Positions 1-11,840 are shown, numbered from the stretch's first letter. The stretch is DNA of 64,000 bases from Brachypodium distachyon (GCF_000005505.3 NC_016134.3:7236624-7300623), one strand, 5' to 3'. Translations and numbers: made by a program. Notes: generated by a model from the letters alone, not told the origin.

Positions 1-27
1 GATAATAGAAAGCTATGAATAACTCAC

Positions 28-3000
28 GCTGCACAGTAAGCTGAAGTCGCAAACACAAGGAAAAGAATTAGAATGACAACAAATGCAGGATCATCCCTAG
101 CCCACTGATTCTTTGTTTCTGAAAATGCGAATAACAGAAATCAGTAACCCACCGCAATATCAAGTGCAGTTAAGGTAAATGACTCTCTTAGCATGAAGGA
201 CATAAATTAAATTACAACAGACATCAAAGTTCAGTGTAAGATACAAGTAGACCACGTACGCTTGTGATATTTGGTGTGCTGATAGCTGTCTTCCATAATC
301 GCAACATTCATACAAATAGACAAAAGCCAGTCAGGTGCTTAACTATAGAATGAAAATCAAGCAAGAAAAAAAAACAGAAATGAGTCATTCATCTTAAGAC
401 CATGCATCTTTGAAAGTTTGAGTGATGAAATGAAGGTGGGGATGCATCCCTCAACCATAGCAAGAAATAAGCTGGCTAAGCTTTGTGTGCTGAGCACAGG
501 TGCAAGTGGGTCAGAAGTAGGGCTCGTTATAGCTTGTGAGGTTGGCTAACAGATTTTTTGTTTATGGGTACAGATAGTGGTGTGAGCTGTGAAAGATCTC
601 AATGACATTCACCAAGCTTTTATCAGAAGTGTTATTTCTACAAAAGTTGCCCAGAAGATGCTATTAAAAAAATACACTCATCTTTCAGTCAGAACTTAGA
701 AAGTAAGAATTAGCATTGACATCTTTGTGGCATTGTGACAGAGGTTAGGTGTTACTGTAACAATATTTGCAGAAAAACATTAGTATAATAAAATAAGTAA
801 GCATAGTATTTAGAGATGGACTGAGTGCAGGATGCGTACACTACTTTTGGTGAAGTACATAGATGAACCATTTGCCAAAATGTGTACTCGATATCCATTT
901 GCTGCCACTGTTGATGAGAAAAACAAGAGATTATTTTTGTAACAAAGTACCACAAAATCAGTGCTATACTGAAATTTATCAAAGAGATAACACATGTTGT
1001 TCACCAGCAGAAAAGGCTCATATGAAACCAAAACCACTTGGACTACCATAACACTGCTCAAAATTTTGATGGAGCATCGAAGAGGGATGGATTGATCCCA
1101 TGAATAAATCATAACTCCATATAAGAAAGAGAAGACAGCATCCATGGTATGTTTATTTATATAGAGAGAGAAATCAGGCAGCTATAATCCATGCCCCCTC
1201 AACTTAATAATTAAGGGAGTATGGAAGTATGCACAGGTCACAATAACAATAAATACGCTGTGCAAGATAGCATGGGAAAGAATGGCTTGAGCTCCTTTCT
1301 CTCAGTCACACACAGAATGTGTTGGATGTAGTGTTACACTCCAAACAATGATCACTAATATGGCGTCCATTTCTTTTCCATCCCTAAATTTGTTTTCCTA
1401 GGATATTTTGATCACGCATGGAGATTATAACATAGGGAAAGAGAATGGTAGAGGGAATTACCATGATATCCCTTTTACTATTATCTTGGGGAGTATTTTG
1501 AGTGAGAAAGAATAGTAAATGACGGAGTGAATGTTCACTCACCAATTATAAAGGAAGAAGGGAGGTAAATGAGGGCAACAGAGTGAAAATTTCATTATGT
1601 TTGCATGCATATCTCTATCTGAAAAGACATCATTATGTTTCACTCTTTTGAAGTGCACCTGCTTATCTTTAAGCTGCCATACTGATTATTTCTTGACAGG
1701 GATGCAACTTTGGGAGGAATTCTCATCCTTTCAGTTCACGATGTAACAAACACACTTATAGAATATATCAGCTAAAGGTAAAGAAAACAATGAACAGGAC
1801 ATACCATAAATTTGCCACTTTTTAGTATTAATTGCAGCAATTGTAATTCAATTGTTCTAATCACGGTGGATGTCCACATTATGTGCAAGAACACAGATGA
1901 CAAAAATCCAAGCACCAACACAATCTACCAACATCTCCAATCTACAACAAAATAATAAGTGTTCGGAAGTGAACTTTCCTTTCTTTGCTTGATTTTTTTT
2001 TACTTTTAATTCATATAATCTGTGGAGAGAACTGGTAGAGAATGTCAAAACCCAGGCTTAATTGTTGAGGAAAACAACAATATGAGCATAACCTTGACAT
2101 TTGATCTTGGGAGGGGTTGGTGACATGCCCCTATTTACTCTGTATTTCATCATATGCCCACCTTTACTTTGTATTTCATCATACGCCCCTCTTTACTTTG
2201 CCACTTTCATCATATGCCACCACTTTTGTTTATTAAAATAACTTCTAATTATCCGGGCCCACATATGCTGCAGGAAAAGACAGTTTCACCCCTTCGTGGC
2301 TTGGTCAATTTTTGCAATTTCCCACACTTCTCTACACAGCTAACCCCAGCGAATTAACCTATCTATCCCGTTCATCCCTTCCCTTTTCATCCCCAGCAAG
2401 CACCATGAGCCATGCTCAGCACGGCACCTCCGGCGTAGACCAATTGAGCTGTCTGTAGTGGGAAGACGTTGTTTTCTGCCTGCTCTTCGACTCCCAATTG
2501 AGCTCCTCCAAATCATTCATTCGATTGAATCTGCCTACTATGATGAGATAGGTAGTACGAGAAAGTAACTTTTTAAGCATACATCTATACATGCCAAAGC
2601 ACTGTGTTTTTATGCCTCCCCTCCCCACGCTCATACGCACCTAGACGAGCACCTTAACACATCTTTTTCTAACGTTAAGTGCATGTATGATATAACTGCG
2701 GTGTTTAGTTAGATGGTTGCCAAAGCTCCAAATTTAGACGAAAAGATAGCTGAAAAGAAGCCCAATATCAATCAGAACTCCCAGATCTATGGCGTAAGGT
2801 TGAGGCCAAGTCTTGAATCCAATGAAGAAATGAAGAACAAAACATCCATTTCTGGGCCCATCATGAAAGTTTGATTGATTCATCAAGCATCAAGGGCAAC
2901 AAATTAACTTCTACAACATCAAATAACTTAATCAGTTCCCAGCCCGTTGGTTCAAATAATGCACATACTAAACCAGACAGTCTGGAACTCTAAATGTGGA

Positions 3001-3445
3001 CGGCACCGTGCAGCCTCAAACTCGCGCACCAAACCCTGACCTCACCTTCGAGTCTTAGTTGGTACTCTCAGGAATTGAACCAAATCTCCCAAAATCTCGC
3101 GTACGCGGTATGCCCCCCCCAAAAAAAATTCATGGCACGCACCGAGACCACCGGCAAGGCTGCACAGACAGGCCACATTTCGGCGACGAGCGAAAACCCT
3201 AACGACGATTCGAGAGGTTTTCGTGGCACGAGGCCGCGAATCGCAGCAATTGAAGCGCAACGCGGCCTTGCTAATTCGCGCATCAGATCAGCAACACAGG
3301 CATGAGAAAGAGATCGGGTGAGATAGATGTAGATTCTGAGGAGGAAACCAGGACCAACCTTGACGATGCGGCGGAGATACGGGCCGAAGAGCGGCGGGGC
3401 GGAGCGAGCGGCCCCCCGGCCCTTGGACGCCGTCGTCGGCAGCAT
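28..3445 (-). CDS. UNC50: UNC-50 family membrane protein, 5' part (four exons, runs off left edge)
   Basis: UNC-50/Gmh1 proteins are multi-pass Golgi membrane proteins that act with ARF-GEFs in vesicle traffic; this role comes from the family. Four coding exons read in one frame on the minus strand: 3445-3359 (29 codons from ATG, ending in IVK), 907-840 (starts WQQMDIEYTFWQM), 285-260 (YQHTKYHK) and 118-28 (QTKNQWARDDPAFVV followed by a hydrophobic segment). All introns are GT-AG and the phases fit. The joined sequence has the UNC-50 hallmarks LCTSPKVVYQHTKYHK and NQWARDDPAF in the right order. About 90 of the usual ~250 residues are visible; the rest lies beyond base 1. Intron 1 is about 2.45 kb. 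No stop or frameshift is seen, so the gene looks functional. Confidence 0.93.
2125..2216. repeat. 29-bp tandem repeat in UNC50 intron 1
   Basis: Three and a half copies of a unit of the type ATGCCC-CTTTACTTTGTATTTCATCAT occur with a period of 29 bp (starts near 2125, 2154 and 2183) and a last, 31-bp-spaced partial copy near 2214. It lies inside the first intron of the UNC-50 gene and codes for nothing recognisable. Confidence 0.8.
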
Positions 3446-5599
3446 CGTCCTCCACTGGCCTCGCCTCCTCCGCTCTCGGGATCTGCTGCCGCTGCTGCTT
3501 CTTTCTTCCTCTGGTGGCTGTCACAGCGCGGGGCAAGCGAGATCTGGCTTCCTATGCAGGATGCAGCTATACTTCGTCTCTGTTCTTTTTTCGTTTTTCG
3601 TTTCTTCTTGGAACACTGCTGCCTGCGTGGTGGCCCGGTTCAACTAACTAAAAATATATACTCCTACTTTTTTTAGGGAATTACTCGTACTAGACATTTG
3701 GCCATTTGGGCTTTGTCTGTCGTGAATCCGGCCTACATGCCAGTAACCATCAGACCATAAGCATCCATAAAAAAATTAACAAGAAGCTGATTGGATTATC
3801 GTTTTTTAGTGGGAGAATTGTTATTTTTAGTTAAACTTTTGAAGGGAATTGAACTAAATACCACCAGTTCTCTCATGAAAATAATACTCACATTTAAGTA
3901 TGGCCTACGCGCTTTTTGGCCCTTCGGAGCAAATGACAGAAGCGTGAACAACCCCACTATGTTACTGAGAGCAACTAAGATAAAACTAACCGTGCTGTCA
4001 AAAAAAATATCAAACTAACCATCGTTTTTTGAGAAAACATTGATCTCTTGTCGTTCCTCTTCTCTCTGACAGCGGTCTGGCGTTGAGAGGCGTGGGGCCA
4101 AGGATCAACATCTGGCATCTATTTTTTTAGGTTCGTGTGCTCTTAACGGTGGACATGACGTTGTCTAGATGTTTTTGTGATTCGTCTTTTGATGCTTTTG
4201 AGTTTATTTTTCTTGTCCACTCAACGATGGAACGACGGCTACGACGATCTTGGTTTCTCACTGTTTGGGGTGGACGGATCATCCGATTTTTCAAAACCTA
4301 TGAAGTTAGTCTAGATTGTGCAAGTGTGTTGTTCTACAATTTCATCACCAAATACATGGAGAAAATCAAAATGCAAAGATTGGATCTAAAGTCTAAACAC
4401 GTTGATTTCGAAGGACCGTGACAAAGCTTTTAGTTTATCGAGTATCTTCGTCGTTCATATTTGTTTCGACTGTATTGATCCTTTCGTGAATCAATAAAGC
4501 TAGAAAACCGTTCTTAAAAAACAGAAGAGTGAACTTCCGGAGGCCTACAAGGCACATTATTGGACAGATACAAGACACATACCGAACAACAGGTTCTGCC
4601 TTTTCTCTTTACTTGCTAGCACAATCCAGGTTTATGAAGTGTACAACAACGCCGTAGTTGATGTCAGGAATTTGTTGCTTCCACTCGTATCTGGCCGTCA
4701 TCTTGGCGCTGCGGGGTGAGAGGAACCCCGGATCCTCCTAGACGTATCAAGAAGTTTTCAATAGCATGAACTGTGTGCTTATGTGGATGTGCCTTGCTGG
4801 GTGGTGCCACTTAACCAGATTTTTTTTCCATATGAAGGTTTGGCGTGCCTGGTCTTGTCAAATTTGGGATTTTTTTATTCTCAATTTTTGTTCTCGGAGA
4901 CCCGTTCGTATGGACCAGACAAGTCTTTGTTAGTATGCCCTTGCGCTTTCGGTGGCTTGACTTCTTTTCGCTTTGCGTCCTACTCTTGTGATCGATGAAG
5001 ATCTTTTGTTAGACGATCTGCATTTTTAGGAATAATTTTCAGCTAAGTACGTTCAAAATGCATACCTTCCACAACTAAAGAGCTTTCTAAACCTTCGTAG
5101 GCAGTCAAGTTTGTGCATGTGTTGAAATAGTCGATATTCGAGTTTGATTGCAATCTCTTTATAAACGCATTCGCAACATATTGTGTTACAAAAATTGATA
5201 TGACGGAAAAAAAAAATCTCTGAGAGAACTCTTGGTGATTGTTAGTTATAGAAATATTTTGTGTTTACAAATATTGATACCACGAAAAAATTCTTCGAGA
5301 GAATTAATTATGATTTCTCCCTTGGATCAAGGTGGTTTTTATTAGAAAGTTATGTGTCGAATATTCACTATTTCTGCATAGGAAAACGATTGCATCTTTG
5401 ATAGAGTTGCTCCTGCATTTTAGTGTTGGAGAACCAGATCAAAGGCAAATTTATTATTGTTGGGCTTTAGAGTGCCCCCAAACTCTTTCTCAAACTCTTC
5501 CTGCTTTGATAGATTCCTTTTAATAATGTAATTGTTGGGTTAGCCCAAGTGTAATTATGTGATAACATTAGGTTCTCCTGCTGATTTGGTTTCGGAAAA
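3446..5599. other. Intergenic, no gene recognised
   Basis: The first few hundred bases are GC-rich and should hold the 5' UTR and promoter of the minus-strand UNC-50 gene; no clear TATA box was found. From about 3700 on the sequence is AT-rich, with short ORFs that do not resemble known proteins. A stretch near 4430-4510 ends in an A-rich tail and could be the 3' end of an old retroposed element, but I could not assign it. Confidence 0.5.
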
Positions 5600-5765
5600 A
5601 TAAGAAGATAAGGATGAAGGACAAGTCGCCATATCTGAAGATTGCTTCAGCATTCTGGAAGATATGGTCCAATTTGACGTCTCCCATTGCTGCCGCGAGT
5701 CGAATACGGTTGCTCATGAGCTTGCTCAGACGGCAAAATATAAGCCAACTAGATCCTGGTTTAAC
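5600..5765 (+). pseudogene. LINE-type RNase H (RVT_3-like) remnant
   Basis: One forward frame reads EDMVQFDVSHCCRESN and then TVAHELAQTAKY. This is the typical end of the RNase H-like domain at the C-terminus of plant non-LTR retrotransposon proteins, where the pattern is R-x-x-N-x-V-A-H-E-L-A. The frame closes both upstream and downstream within about 50 codons, so only a short dead piece is left. Confidence 0.6.
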
Positions 5766-6115
5766 TACCCCTACCACTAGCATTGTACCTCTTGAAGATG
5801 TAACCCTGATTTCGAGTCAATCAAGAGGCATTTTGCGAAAAAAGAAAAGAAGAGGGAGGACAAGTCAGGGGAGCCGCGGCACGTATCAAACTGGGCTACC
5901 GTAAAATCCGTCTCTTATTTTCCGTAGCGAAACAAATCGGTCGGCAATCCAATCCGATCCCATCCTCTGGTACACACACAACAAACAGAGACATAACAGG
6001 AGATTCACGCTCCTGGCCATCCACCGACCAACTCAACCTAGGAGATGCTTATTACACGCCAACTAGTAATCAATTGACCAGGAGTTTCTTCTCCAAATTG
6101 CTGTCCGGGTAGCTG

Positions 6116-6435
6116 CTACTCCTGCTTATCAGCCGGAGGAGCCTCCTTGCTGGCCGCCGGGATCTCGTGCACCACATCGATGGGCTTGAGCCCTTCCTCC
6201 TGCCCCGCCGACTGCCTCAGCTCCACCGTGTGCACCACCGTCTTCTCCGCCGCCGCCGCCGCCGCCGCCGGAGCGTCGTGCGCCGTCGTCGGCGATGTCG
6301 CGGCGGCGTCCTTGATTGTTCACCAAAAAAGAAAAAGTTAAATTAAATGGACGACCAAACCAAGTGCTGCGATTAAAGAGCGCCGGCCGGCGTACGTACC
6401 TTGGATAAGCTGGTGTTGTTGTTGGTGCTCGACAT
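6116..6435 (-). CDS. Two-exon gene for a 76-residue hydrophilic protein, function unknown
   Basis: Exon 1 is 6435-6400 (MSSTNNNTSLSK) and exon 2 is 6310-6116, ending in TAG. The 89-bp intron has a strong donor (GTACGTACG) and an AG acceptor, and both exons are in phase 0. The second exon encodes an alanine run of seven (GCG codons, about residues 27-33), then EKTVVHTVELRQSAGQEEG, KPIDVVHEIPAASKE and a lysine/glutamate tail. There is no signal peptide or membrane segment. The GC-rich coding exon, clean splice sites and dense charged sequence are typical of a real small grass gene. I do not recognise the family; a stress-related disordered protein would be a guess. The intron is too short and too regular to be chance. 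Confidence 0.7.
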
Positions 6436-8804
6436 CTCGGAGAGGAAAAGATGGATGGATCGAAGCCGATGAGGGTTGATTTTTGGAGAGCGTGTGAGTG
6501 GGTTGTTTGTTGGGTTTTCCCCCGGTGCCTCCCTATTACTATTTGTAGTGTGGTCGACGAAGCTACGGGAAGGAGAGGGGAGCTGGCGCTCTGTCGGCGG
6601 ATCAGTGTTGGCTACATCCAGCGGAACTATGTCGACCAAACACCTGTCGTGTCCGGAATAAAACAATCGACAGCTAGAGGGATGTCGGCCGCCCGCCACG
6701 TCTTTTTTTCAACAGTGAAACCTCTTCTTTCGAATCTTAGAGGCAACAATTTTGAAGCGTTAACTTGCTATGGCTATGAATATATATACTGATCAATCAC
6801 TCTTAGTTACTCATAACGGTGTGATTAACGCTCTAAAAGTAGTATAGAGAGAGCGAGTTCTGCTTTTTGTCGCGTTGAACTCTTGATTTTGTGATGCAAC
6901 TTAACCTCTATTCATCAATTTTACCCTCATTTAGCCAAATATTTGGCAGTTTTTATTCAATCTATTTTTTTCCTCAAACTCGACAGGCCGAACCTAGAAC
7001 TCAGATCGACATGGCATAACCTGAGAGGTGTAAGGCGCACGCAGGTGGCGTGCGGCTCTAGGCGTGGATACGACAGAATGTATGACAAAGCTGGGAAACA
7101 TGGGAAAAACAACGAGTGGCTCATCGAGAACTCCAGGGAATCGTCGGAAGCCCGCAGAGAGGGCGCCGAAAGGAGGACCACAACAGTGGAGAGCGGCGGC
7201 CAAAGCAGAGCACCGAGGTGATGCGGCAACCGACAGGGAGCACGCGGGGGGTTGGGTGGGCGTGCTGATGTGATAAAAGTTGTCATAGAGCTCTAGAGGT
7301 GGACAGAGAAGCTAGGTGCTCACTTGCAGAGCACGAGGTGATGTGGTCGAAAAGTCGTCTATTCCAGCGATGTCACATGGCTCGATATGTCTATTCCTTA
7401 GGCAAAAAAAGTAGGGCGATCTTGTAGAGCTCCAGGGCATGGTGGCGTGGCTTGGCCATGAGGTTGGCCTCTATTGCAGATGTTTGTGGTCAACGTTTCT
7501 ATAACATTGACCCTAAGTAGTATAGGGTAACTTTGAAGTTTGATTTATCTAAATTTCAACCTAAAATAGAAATGTGGTATATCAAAATAAAGTTAACTTA
7601 TTAATGCAATATTTTGCAATATGTGGCAAGGAGGGCTAATGTCAACCTAATGTGTCCCAAATTCATCGTGCATGAATACAAAATGAGAGTTGTGCCAGAG
7701 CCTAAGACGATGCCTCCAATAAGATAATTGCCGCTAATGACACTACCATCATCGAATCATTCGATAGGTTTTTCACATGAGGTTAACTCTAGGCCACACT
7801 CACCGAAGCTACTGACGGGAAGGGAACCAAATGCTAATACCTCCACGAAGAACTTTGATATTCCATTGTCACACCATATGAAAACCGTGGAGTGTAGGTG
7901 CGGTAGAAAGGGGATACGTCAATAAGGGTTGTTGGACCGGTAAACAGTCTAAATCGGATATGAGTTGCTAAAATAAATGTGTCCTGCCATGTTGGGTATA
8001 GCAAGTATTCGTCATGCTTGTTGCTGGCCTGAGCTAGGCTAGCCACATGGACAAGCTAGGACAACAAAAAAGTGTTGGCCATCGCTCTATCCTCGGGATG
8101 GAAAGACCCCACACGATCGCAAACAGGGAGACAGCCGTACCGCCGCGACTCTATTCTGCATCTGCGCCACCAGATAAGATGCCGCTACGATATATCAGTC
8201 GATTCACATGTGGCTTATTCATCGATTGTCGGACGGAGGCGAGGCGCGCATACCGAAGATCTGCATGTCTATTTTGGCCACTAGGTCCATTGATCATGCT
8301 TCCACCGTCGAAGGCATCTACGCCGACGCAAAGCCATGATCAACCACTTGTGGACATAGTCACTGCCAATCACCACTGGTTCGGGCCACCTGTTGTGCTG
8401 CCTCAGATCCATGTAGACGTCAGACTGTCATGCACCAAAGGCAACTAGTGGCCTGTGTCGAGTCCCATCGAATCGACGGGAGGACATCATCGCTTCTCCC
8501 ATTTGCCCATGTTGGCTCCAATGCTCCCCTACATCGGCGATAGAAAAAGGGTGGGAGAAAGAAGGATGATAGACTGGCGGCTAGGGTTTCAGTATGTTGC
8601 CCAAAGGACGAGGTGAAGGGTGGTGGACCGGAAACATTTACTTTTATGCATAACTTATACTAATTGTTAAAATAAGTTGCCTAGTACTAGCATGTAAAGG
8701 GAGGAGTTGTTAAAAATGAGTTCACATACGTAAAACTATTGCAGAACATGAAGACACTTCACGCGATCGTAGCCACATTCTGCTCGATTAGGCGGACAAC
8801 AAAA
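6436..8804. other. Intergenic, no gene recognised
   Basis: The first ~120 bp should be the 5' leader and promoter of the small minus-strand gene; a weak TATA-like ACTACAAATAG lies near 6535-6545 on that strand. The remaining ORFs (for example around 6950-7290 and 8047-8448) show no known domain and overlap each other on both strands without codon bias. They are not annotated as genes. Confidence 0.5.
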
Positions 8805-9142
8805 GGTCCGTTTGGTTTCATTGCTTAGCTGGGCTAGCTGGCTATAGCCCAGCTAGTTAACTCCGGCTAGGCCAGGCTTGCCTTGACTACTTATTTGGTT
8901 TAATGCTTTTGATGGCAAGGATTAGCTGCTACTCACACGGGATAGCTGTTCGGGAGTAGGAGATTTTTGCGGAACGTGGCTTGCCGTCGGAGGCGAGCCG
9001 AATCGGCTATCCCGCTGCAGCTAGAGTTTTCTAGCCCAGGCTGGCTAATTTGCTTTCAAAAACCAGTTAATTTGTTTACCACCAAACAGCAAACCTAGCC
9101 CGACAAGGCTAGAACGGTTCTAGCCTAGGTTCCAAACGGACC
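8805..9142. mobile_element. MITE with GGTCCGTTTGG terminal inverted repeats
   Basis: GGTCCGTTTGG opens the element and CCAAACGGACC closes it, an 11-bp perfect inverted pair about 338 bp apart. The interior repeats GCTAGC/CTAGCC words that also pair across the element. The class (hAT- or Harbinger-like) is uncertain because the target duplication is not clear. Confidence 0.7.
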
Positions 9143-9251
9143 CAAAGTGTTTGATTCAGAGACGAAAATCGAATGTTCGCTCTTTATAAATTTTGAAAAA
9201 GAAGAAGGAAAAATGCTGCTCAGTGTGCCATGTGATGTGATTAACGGAGTA

Positions 9252-9506
9252 CTCCCTCCGTTTTTTTATGTGGGCGCATAAAGATAGAAACCACGGCCTA
9301 GCTTTGCATGCGTGGAGAAACGTCACGGAATGGTTGCATGCAAGCTTTCAGTTTCGATCTACTGGTTGCACGGGGAATTAGCTATGCATGCGGTGCTTTT
9401 TTTTCCCACGGTCGCATGCGGTGCTTGCTTGCCGATCTGTGCACGAGTGAGTTTGCGCTAATATTCGCGCATGATATTATACGTCCTACATAAAAAACGG
9501 AGGGAG
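9252..9506. mobile_element. Stowaway-type MITE
   Basis: CTCCCTCCGTTTTTT at the left end matches AAAAAACGGAGGGAG at the right end as an inverted repeat. TA dinucleotides sit on both sides (9250-9251 and 9507-9508), which is the Tc1/mariner target duplication. It ends 34 bp before the start of the TPR ORF, so it could supply part of that promoter. Confidence 0.9.
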
Positions 9507-9540
9507 TACTAGCGAAGAGGAAAGGAATGAAAAGTTTCCC

Positions 9541-10686
9541 ATGGTTTCCACTTGCTCGTCCGCTTCTTCCTCTCCGCCCCTCCTCTTATTTCGCATGCAA
9601 CCAATGGACAAGGACGCGCATATTTCTGAAGCACACGGGAGGAATAAGGAGGAGACCACCGATTTACCAAAACAAACTACTCCAATGATCAATCCGAATC
9701 AACCACCGGCCAAACCGATGAGCAGCGCCGAAGATCATAAGCCCGCCGATCCACCGTCGGCAGCGGCGTTGGACGACCAGGATGAAGACCAGCTGGTCGA
9801 CGAGGACGCGGCCATCGTGGAGCTGGTGACGGAGCTGAAGGAGGAAGGCACGACGCTCTTCCGGCGGCGCGACTACGACGGCGCCGCCTTCATGTTCGAC
9901 GAGGCGATCCGCCTCTCGCCGCGCTGCGCCGCCGCCCGGCCTTCTTCGTCGGCGCGGCCGCAGTCGTCCCGCAACCAGCCGCTGGACGACGAGATCGCGT
10001 CCCTCCACAGCAACGTGGCGGCGTGCTACATGCACATGGGCACCGGCCAACCCGACGACGAGGACCGCCATTACCGGCAGGCCATCGAGCGCTGCAACAT
10101 GGCCCTGGAGGCCTCCCCGCGGTACGCCAAGGCGCTCCTCAAGCGGGCCCGCTGCTACGAGGCCCTGGACCGCCTCGACCTGGCCTGCGCCGACGTGAGG
10201 ACCGTGCTGGGCCTTGAGCCCAACAACGTGGTCGCCCTCGAGCTCAAGGACAACCTCAGGGAGGAGATGGAGGAGAAGAAGCTCTTGCTCGAACAGGAGG
10301 CCCGGTCGCTCGATGACCTCATCGGCCTCATCTCTGCCGCCTCCGAAGACGGCGACGGCCGCAGCAGCAAGACGAATGAGCAGCCCGCCGGTGCGAATTA
10401 TGGCCTCCTCCAGGACACGCAAGAAATCCACGATGACAAGCATACTAGCTACGACACCAATGGCGGCGAAGGAGCACACTCCAGCTTGTCGGAGGAGGAA
10501 CATGCCGGTGAAATTGATCAGCTGGATATTAAGGAAGAAGAAGGAGCAGGCACGGATGGCGACGGCGACACCCTAGAGAAGGAGCATGCCGGTGAAATTG
10601 ATCAGCTGGATATTAAGGAAGAAGAAGGAGCAGGCACGGACGGCGACACCCTAGAGAAGGAGCATGCTGGCATTCCTCGCTTATGA
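9541..10686 (+). CDS. PHOX/CLMP1-like TPR protein, probably truncated, with acidic repeat tail
   Basis: The ORF has 381 codons; ATG codons at 9541 and 9595 are both possible starts, and the second gives the more plausible N-terminus. Residues about 95-235 form three TPR helices pairs: ELKEEGTTLFRRRDYDGA, then LHSNVAACYMHMG, then ALEASPRYAKALLKRARCYE. This matches the N-terminal TPR domain of plant PHOX-type HSP90/HSP70-binding proteins, some of which (CLMP1) act in chloroplast positioning. A serine/proline-rich insert follows the first repeat. In the full-length family the TPRs are followed by a PB1 domain; here none is found. The last ~60 residues are two acidic copies of HAGEIDQLDIKEEEGAGTDG. 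A Stowaway MITE lies directly upstream. It may be a shortened paralogue or a pseudogene; codon use is strongly GC-rich and gene-like. Confidence 0.65.
   Translation: MVSTCSSASSSPPLLLFRMQPMDKDAHISEAHGRNKEETTDLPKQTTPMINPNQPPAKPMSSAEDHKPADPPSAAALDDQDEDQLVDEDAAIVELVTELKEEGTTLFRRRDYDGAAFMFDEAIRLSPRCAAARPSSSARPQSSRNQPLDDEIASLHSNVAACYMHMGTGQPDDEDRHYRQAIERCNMALEASPRYAKALLKRARCYEALDRLDLACADVRTVLGLEPNNVVALELKDNLREEMEEKKLLLEQEARSLDDLIGLISAASEDGDGRSSKTNEQPAGANYGLLQDTQEIHDDKHTSYDTNGGEGAHSSLSEEEHAGEIDQLDIKEEEGAGTDGDGDTLEKEHAGEIDQLDIKEEEGAGTDGDTLEKEHAGIPRL
10501..10668 (+). repeat. 84/78-bp coding tandem repeat in the TPR ORF tail
   Basis: The block beginning CATGCCGGTGAAATTGATC starts at 10501 and again at 10585, with a third start at 10663. 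The second unit lacks 6 bp (GGCGAC) relative to the first, so the frame is kept. It encodes the repeated acidic tail of the TPR ORF. Confidence 0.9.
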
Positions 10687-10856
10687 TAATCTAAGGCCAA
10701 AAAGAAAGAAGGCTCACACCATAATATATCGAAACGACTTCTGGCATCACCGGAGGGATCGGAACCACATTCGTAGGCCGACAATTTTTCTGGATAGGTC
10801 GAACTATTGGAAGCAAATGGAAAAGGAACACCGAGTGGAATCAAAGAAAGATTGCT

Positions 10857-11004
10857 GTTGACTGTGAGGCGATGAAAGAATCTACCGATTTGGCCCAGAA
10901 TGTTGTTGTTGACTGTGAGGCGAGGAAAGAATCTACCGATTCCGGCCAGAATGTTGTTGTTGACTGTGAGGCGACGAAAGAATCTACCGATTCAGGAACA
11001 CAAG
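10857..11004 (+). repeat. 51-bp tandem repeat encoding a 17-residue unit
   Basis: Three copies with period 51 bp start near 10857, 10908 and 10959. In one forward frame they read VDCEAxKESTDxxQNVV without a stop until TAA after VDGT at about 11019. This frame differs from that of the TPR ORF, which ends at 10686. It could be a former 3' exon or simply a minisatellite. Confidence 0.85.
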
Positions 11005-11229
11005 TGGATGGAACATAAGACAATCACGAGGCAGTAGTGCCGGAACCCGATTTATCGGTTCGGGAACACGACCGTGTCGATCAGTAATGATCGTGGCGTC
11101 ATCAGTAGCAAGCAAGCATATATATTCATGTTTGTACCGTTATGTACATGGCAAGAGTTGGTCAATTGAGAACCTCAGCACTGCAAAAGTATTGTTATGC
11201 AATGTTCCGAATGTATCCACCTTGTTTCA

Positions 11230-11840
11230 TACAATACATAGGACATTGGTTGTTGTTTTCATATTGGAGTCGTCGAGGGAAGTGTCTTCTGTAGACGTAC
11301 TAACTATGTTTCTATGTATAGTTGGACTTGGAGGTCCTCAACGAGTCTTCCATGGTGAGAACCGCGGTCCAAAGAAACCATCCATCCAAAGTCATATGTT
11401 GGATTGTTTGAACCGGTTTGCAGGAGACATTATCAAACCAATAGATCCTTAGTTTACAACTATGCATGAAAAGCTTCGAGGCTCTAAATCGGACCCGACA
11501 TCTTGCACCATACAGAGGACACACTTGCCGGAGTCTTGAAAAGTTATTCAAGAAGGTCGATACCCAAGTGAAAAAAAGAAAATAGTCAATCATGCTCATC
11601 CATTACTTCGGAATGTCACTGAGCATTCTTTTGGTGTGTTGAAGATGAAATGGCGTATCTTTGCACATGTGCCTCATTAGACGATTGAGAATAGTAGTTG
11701 TATGCACGGTGCTTCATAACGAGATTAGAGAGTGTTCTATATGACGAAGAGTTTTATAAATGTTATCGTGGTGAGAACTATATGCCTGGGAACATATCTA
11801 CACCATCTATGGAGCTTACTGGATTTTTTTTTTGGCGGGG
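11230..11840 (+). pseudogene. PIF/Harbinger transposase remnant
   Basis: Fragments of a HARBI1-like transposase follow in order. SSREVSSVDVLTMFLCIVG and CLNRFAGDIIKPIDP-FTTMHEKL lie at about 11270-11480, RNVTEHSFGVLKMKWRIF at about 11605-11670, and ESVLYDEEFYKC-RGENYMP at about 11725-11790. Stop codons and frame changes break it, and the central part with the first catalytic aspartates is missing between about 11515 and 11590. It cannot make an active enzyme. Confidence 0.75.

Noticed and set aside
3042..3305. Short ORFs on both strands just inside UNC50 intron 1
   Set aside because: They lie within the intron next to exon 1 and have no supported splice sites or family.
7834..8448. Possible gene from several ORFs near 8.0-8.4 kb
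   Set aside because: Frames overlap on both strands, codon use is not biased, and no motif was recognised.
9664..10503. 279-codon minus-strand ORF opposite the TPR gene
   Set aside because: It is a GC-rich shadow of the plus-strand TPR frame, with no domain of its own.
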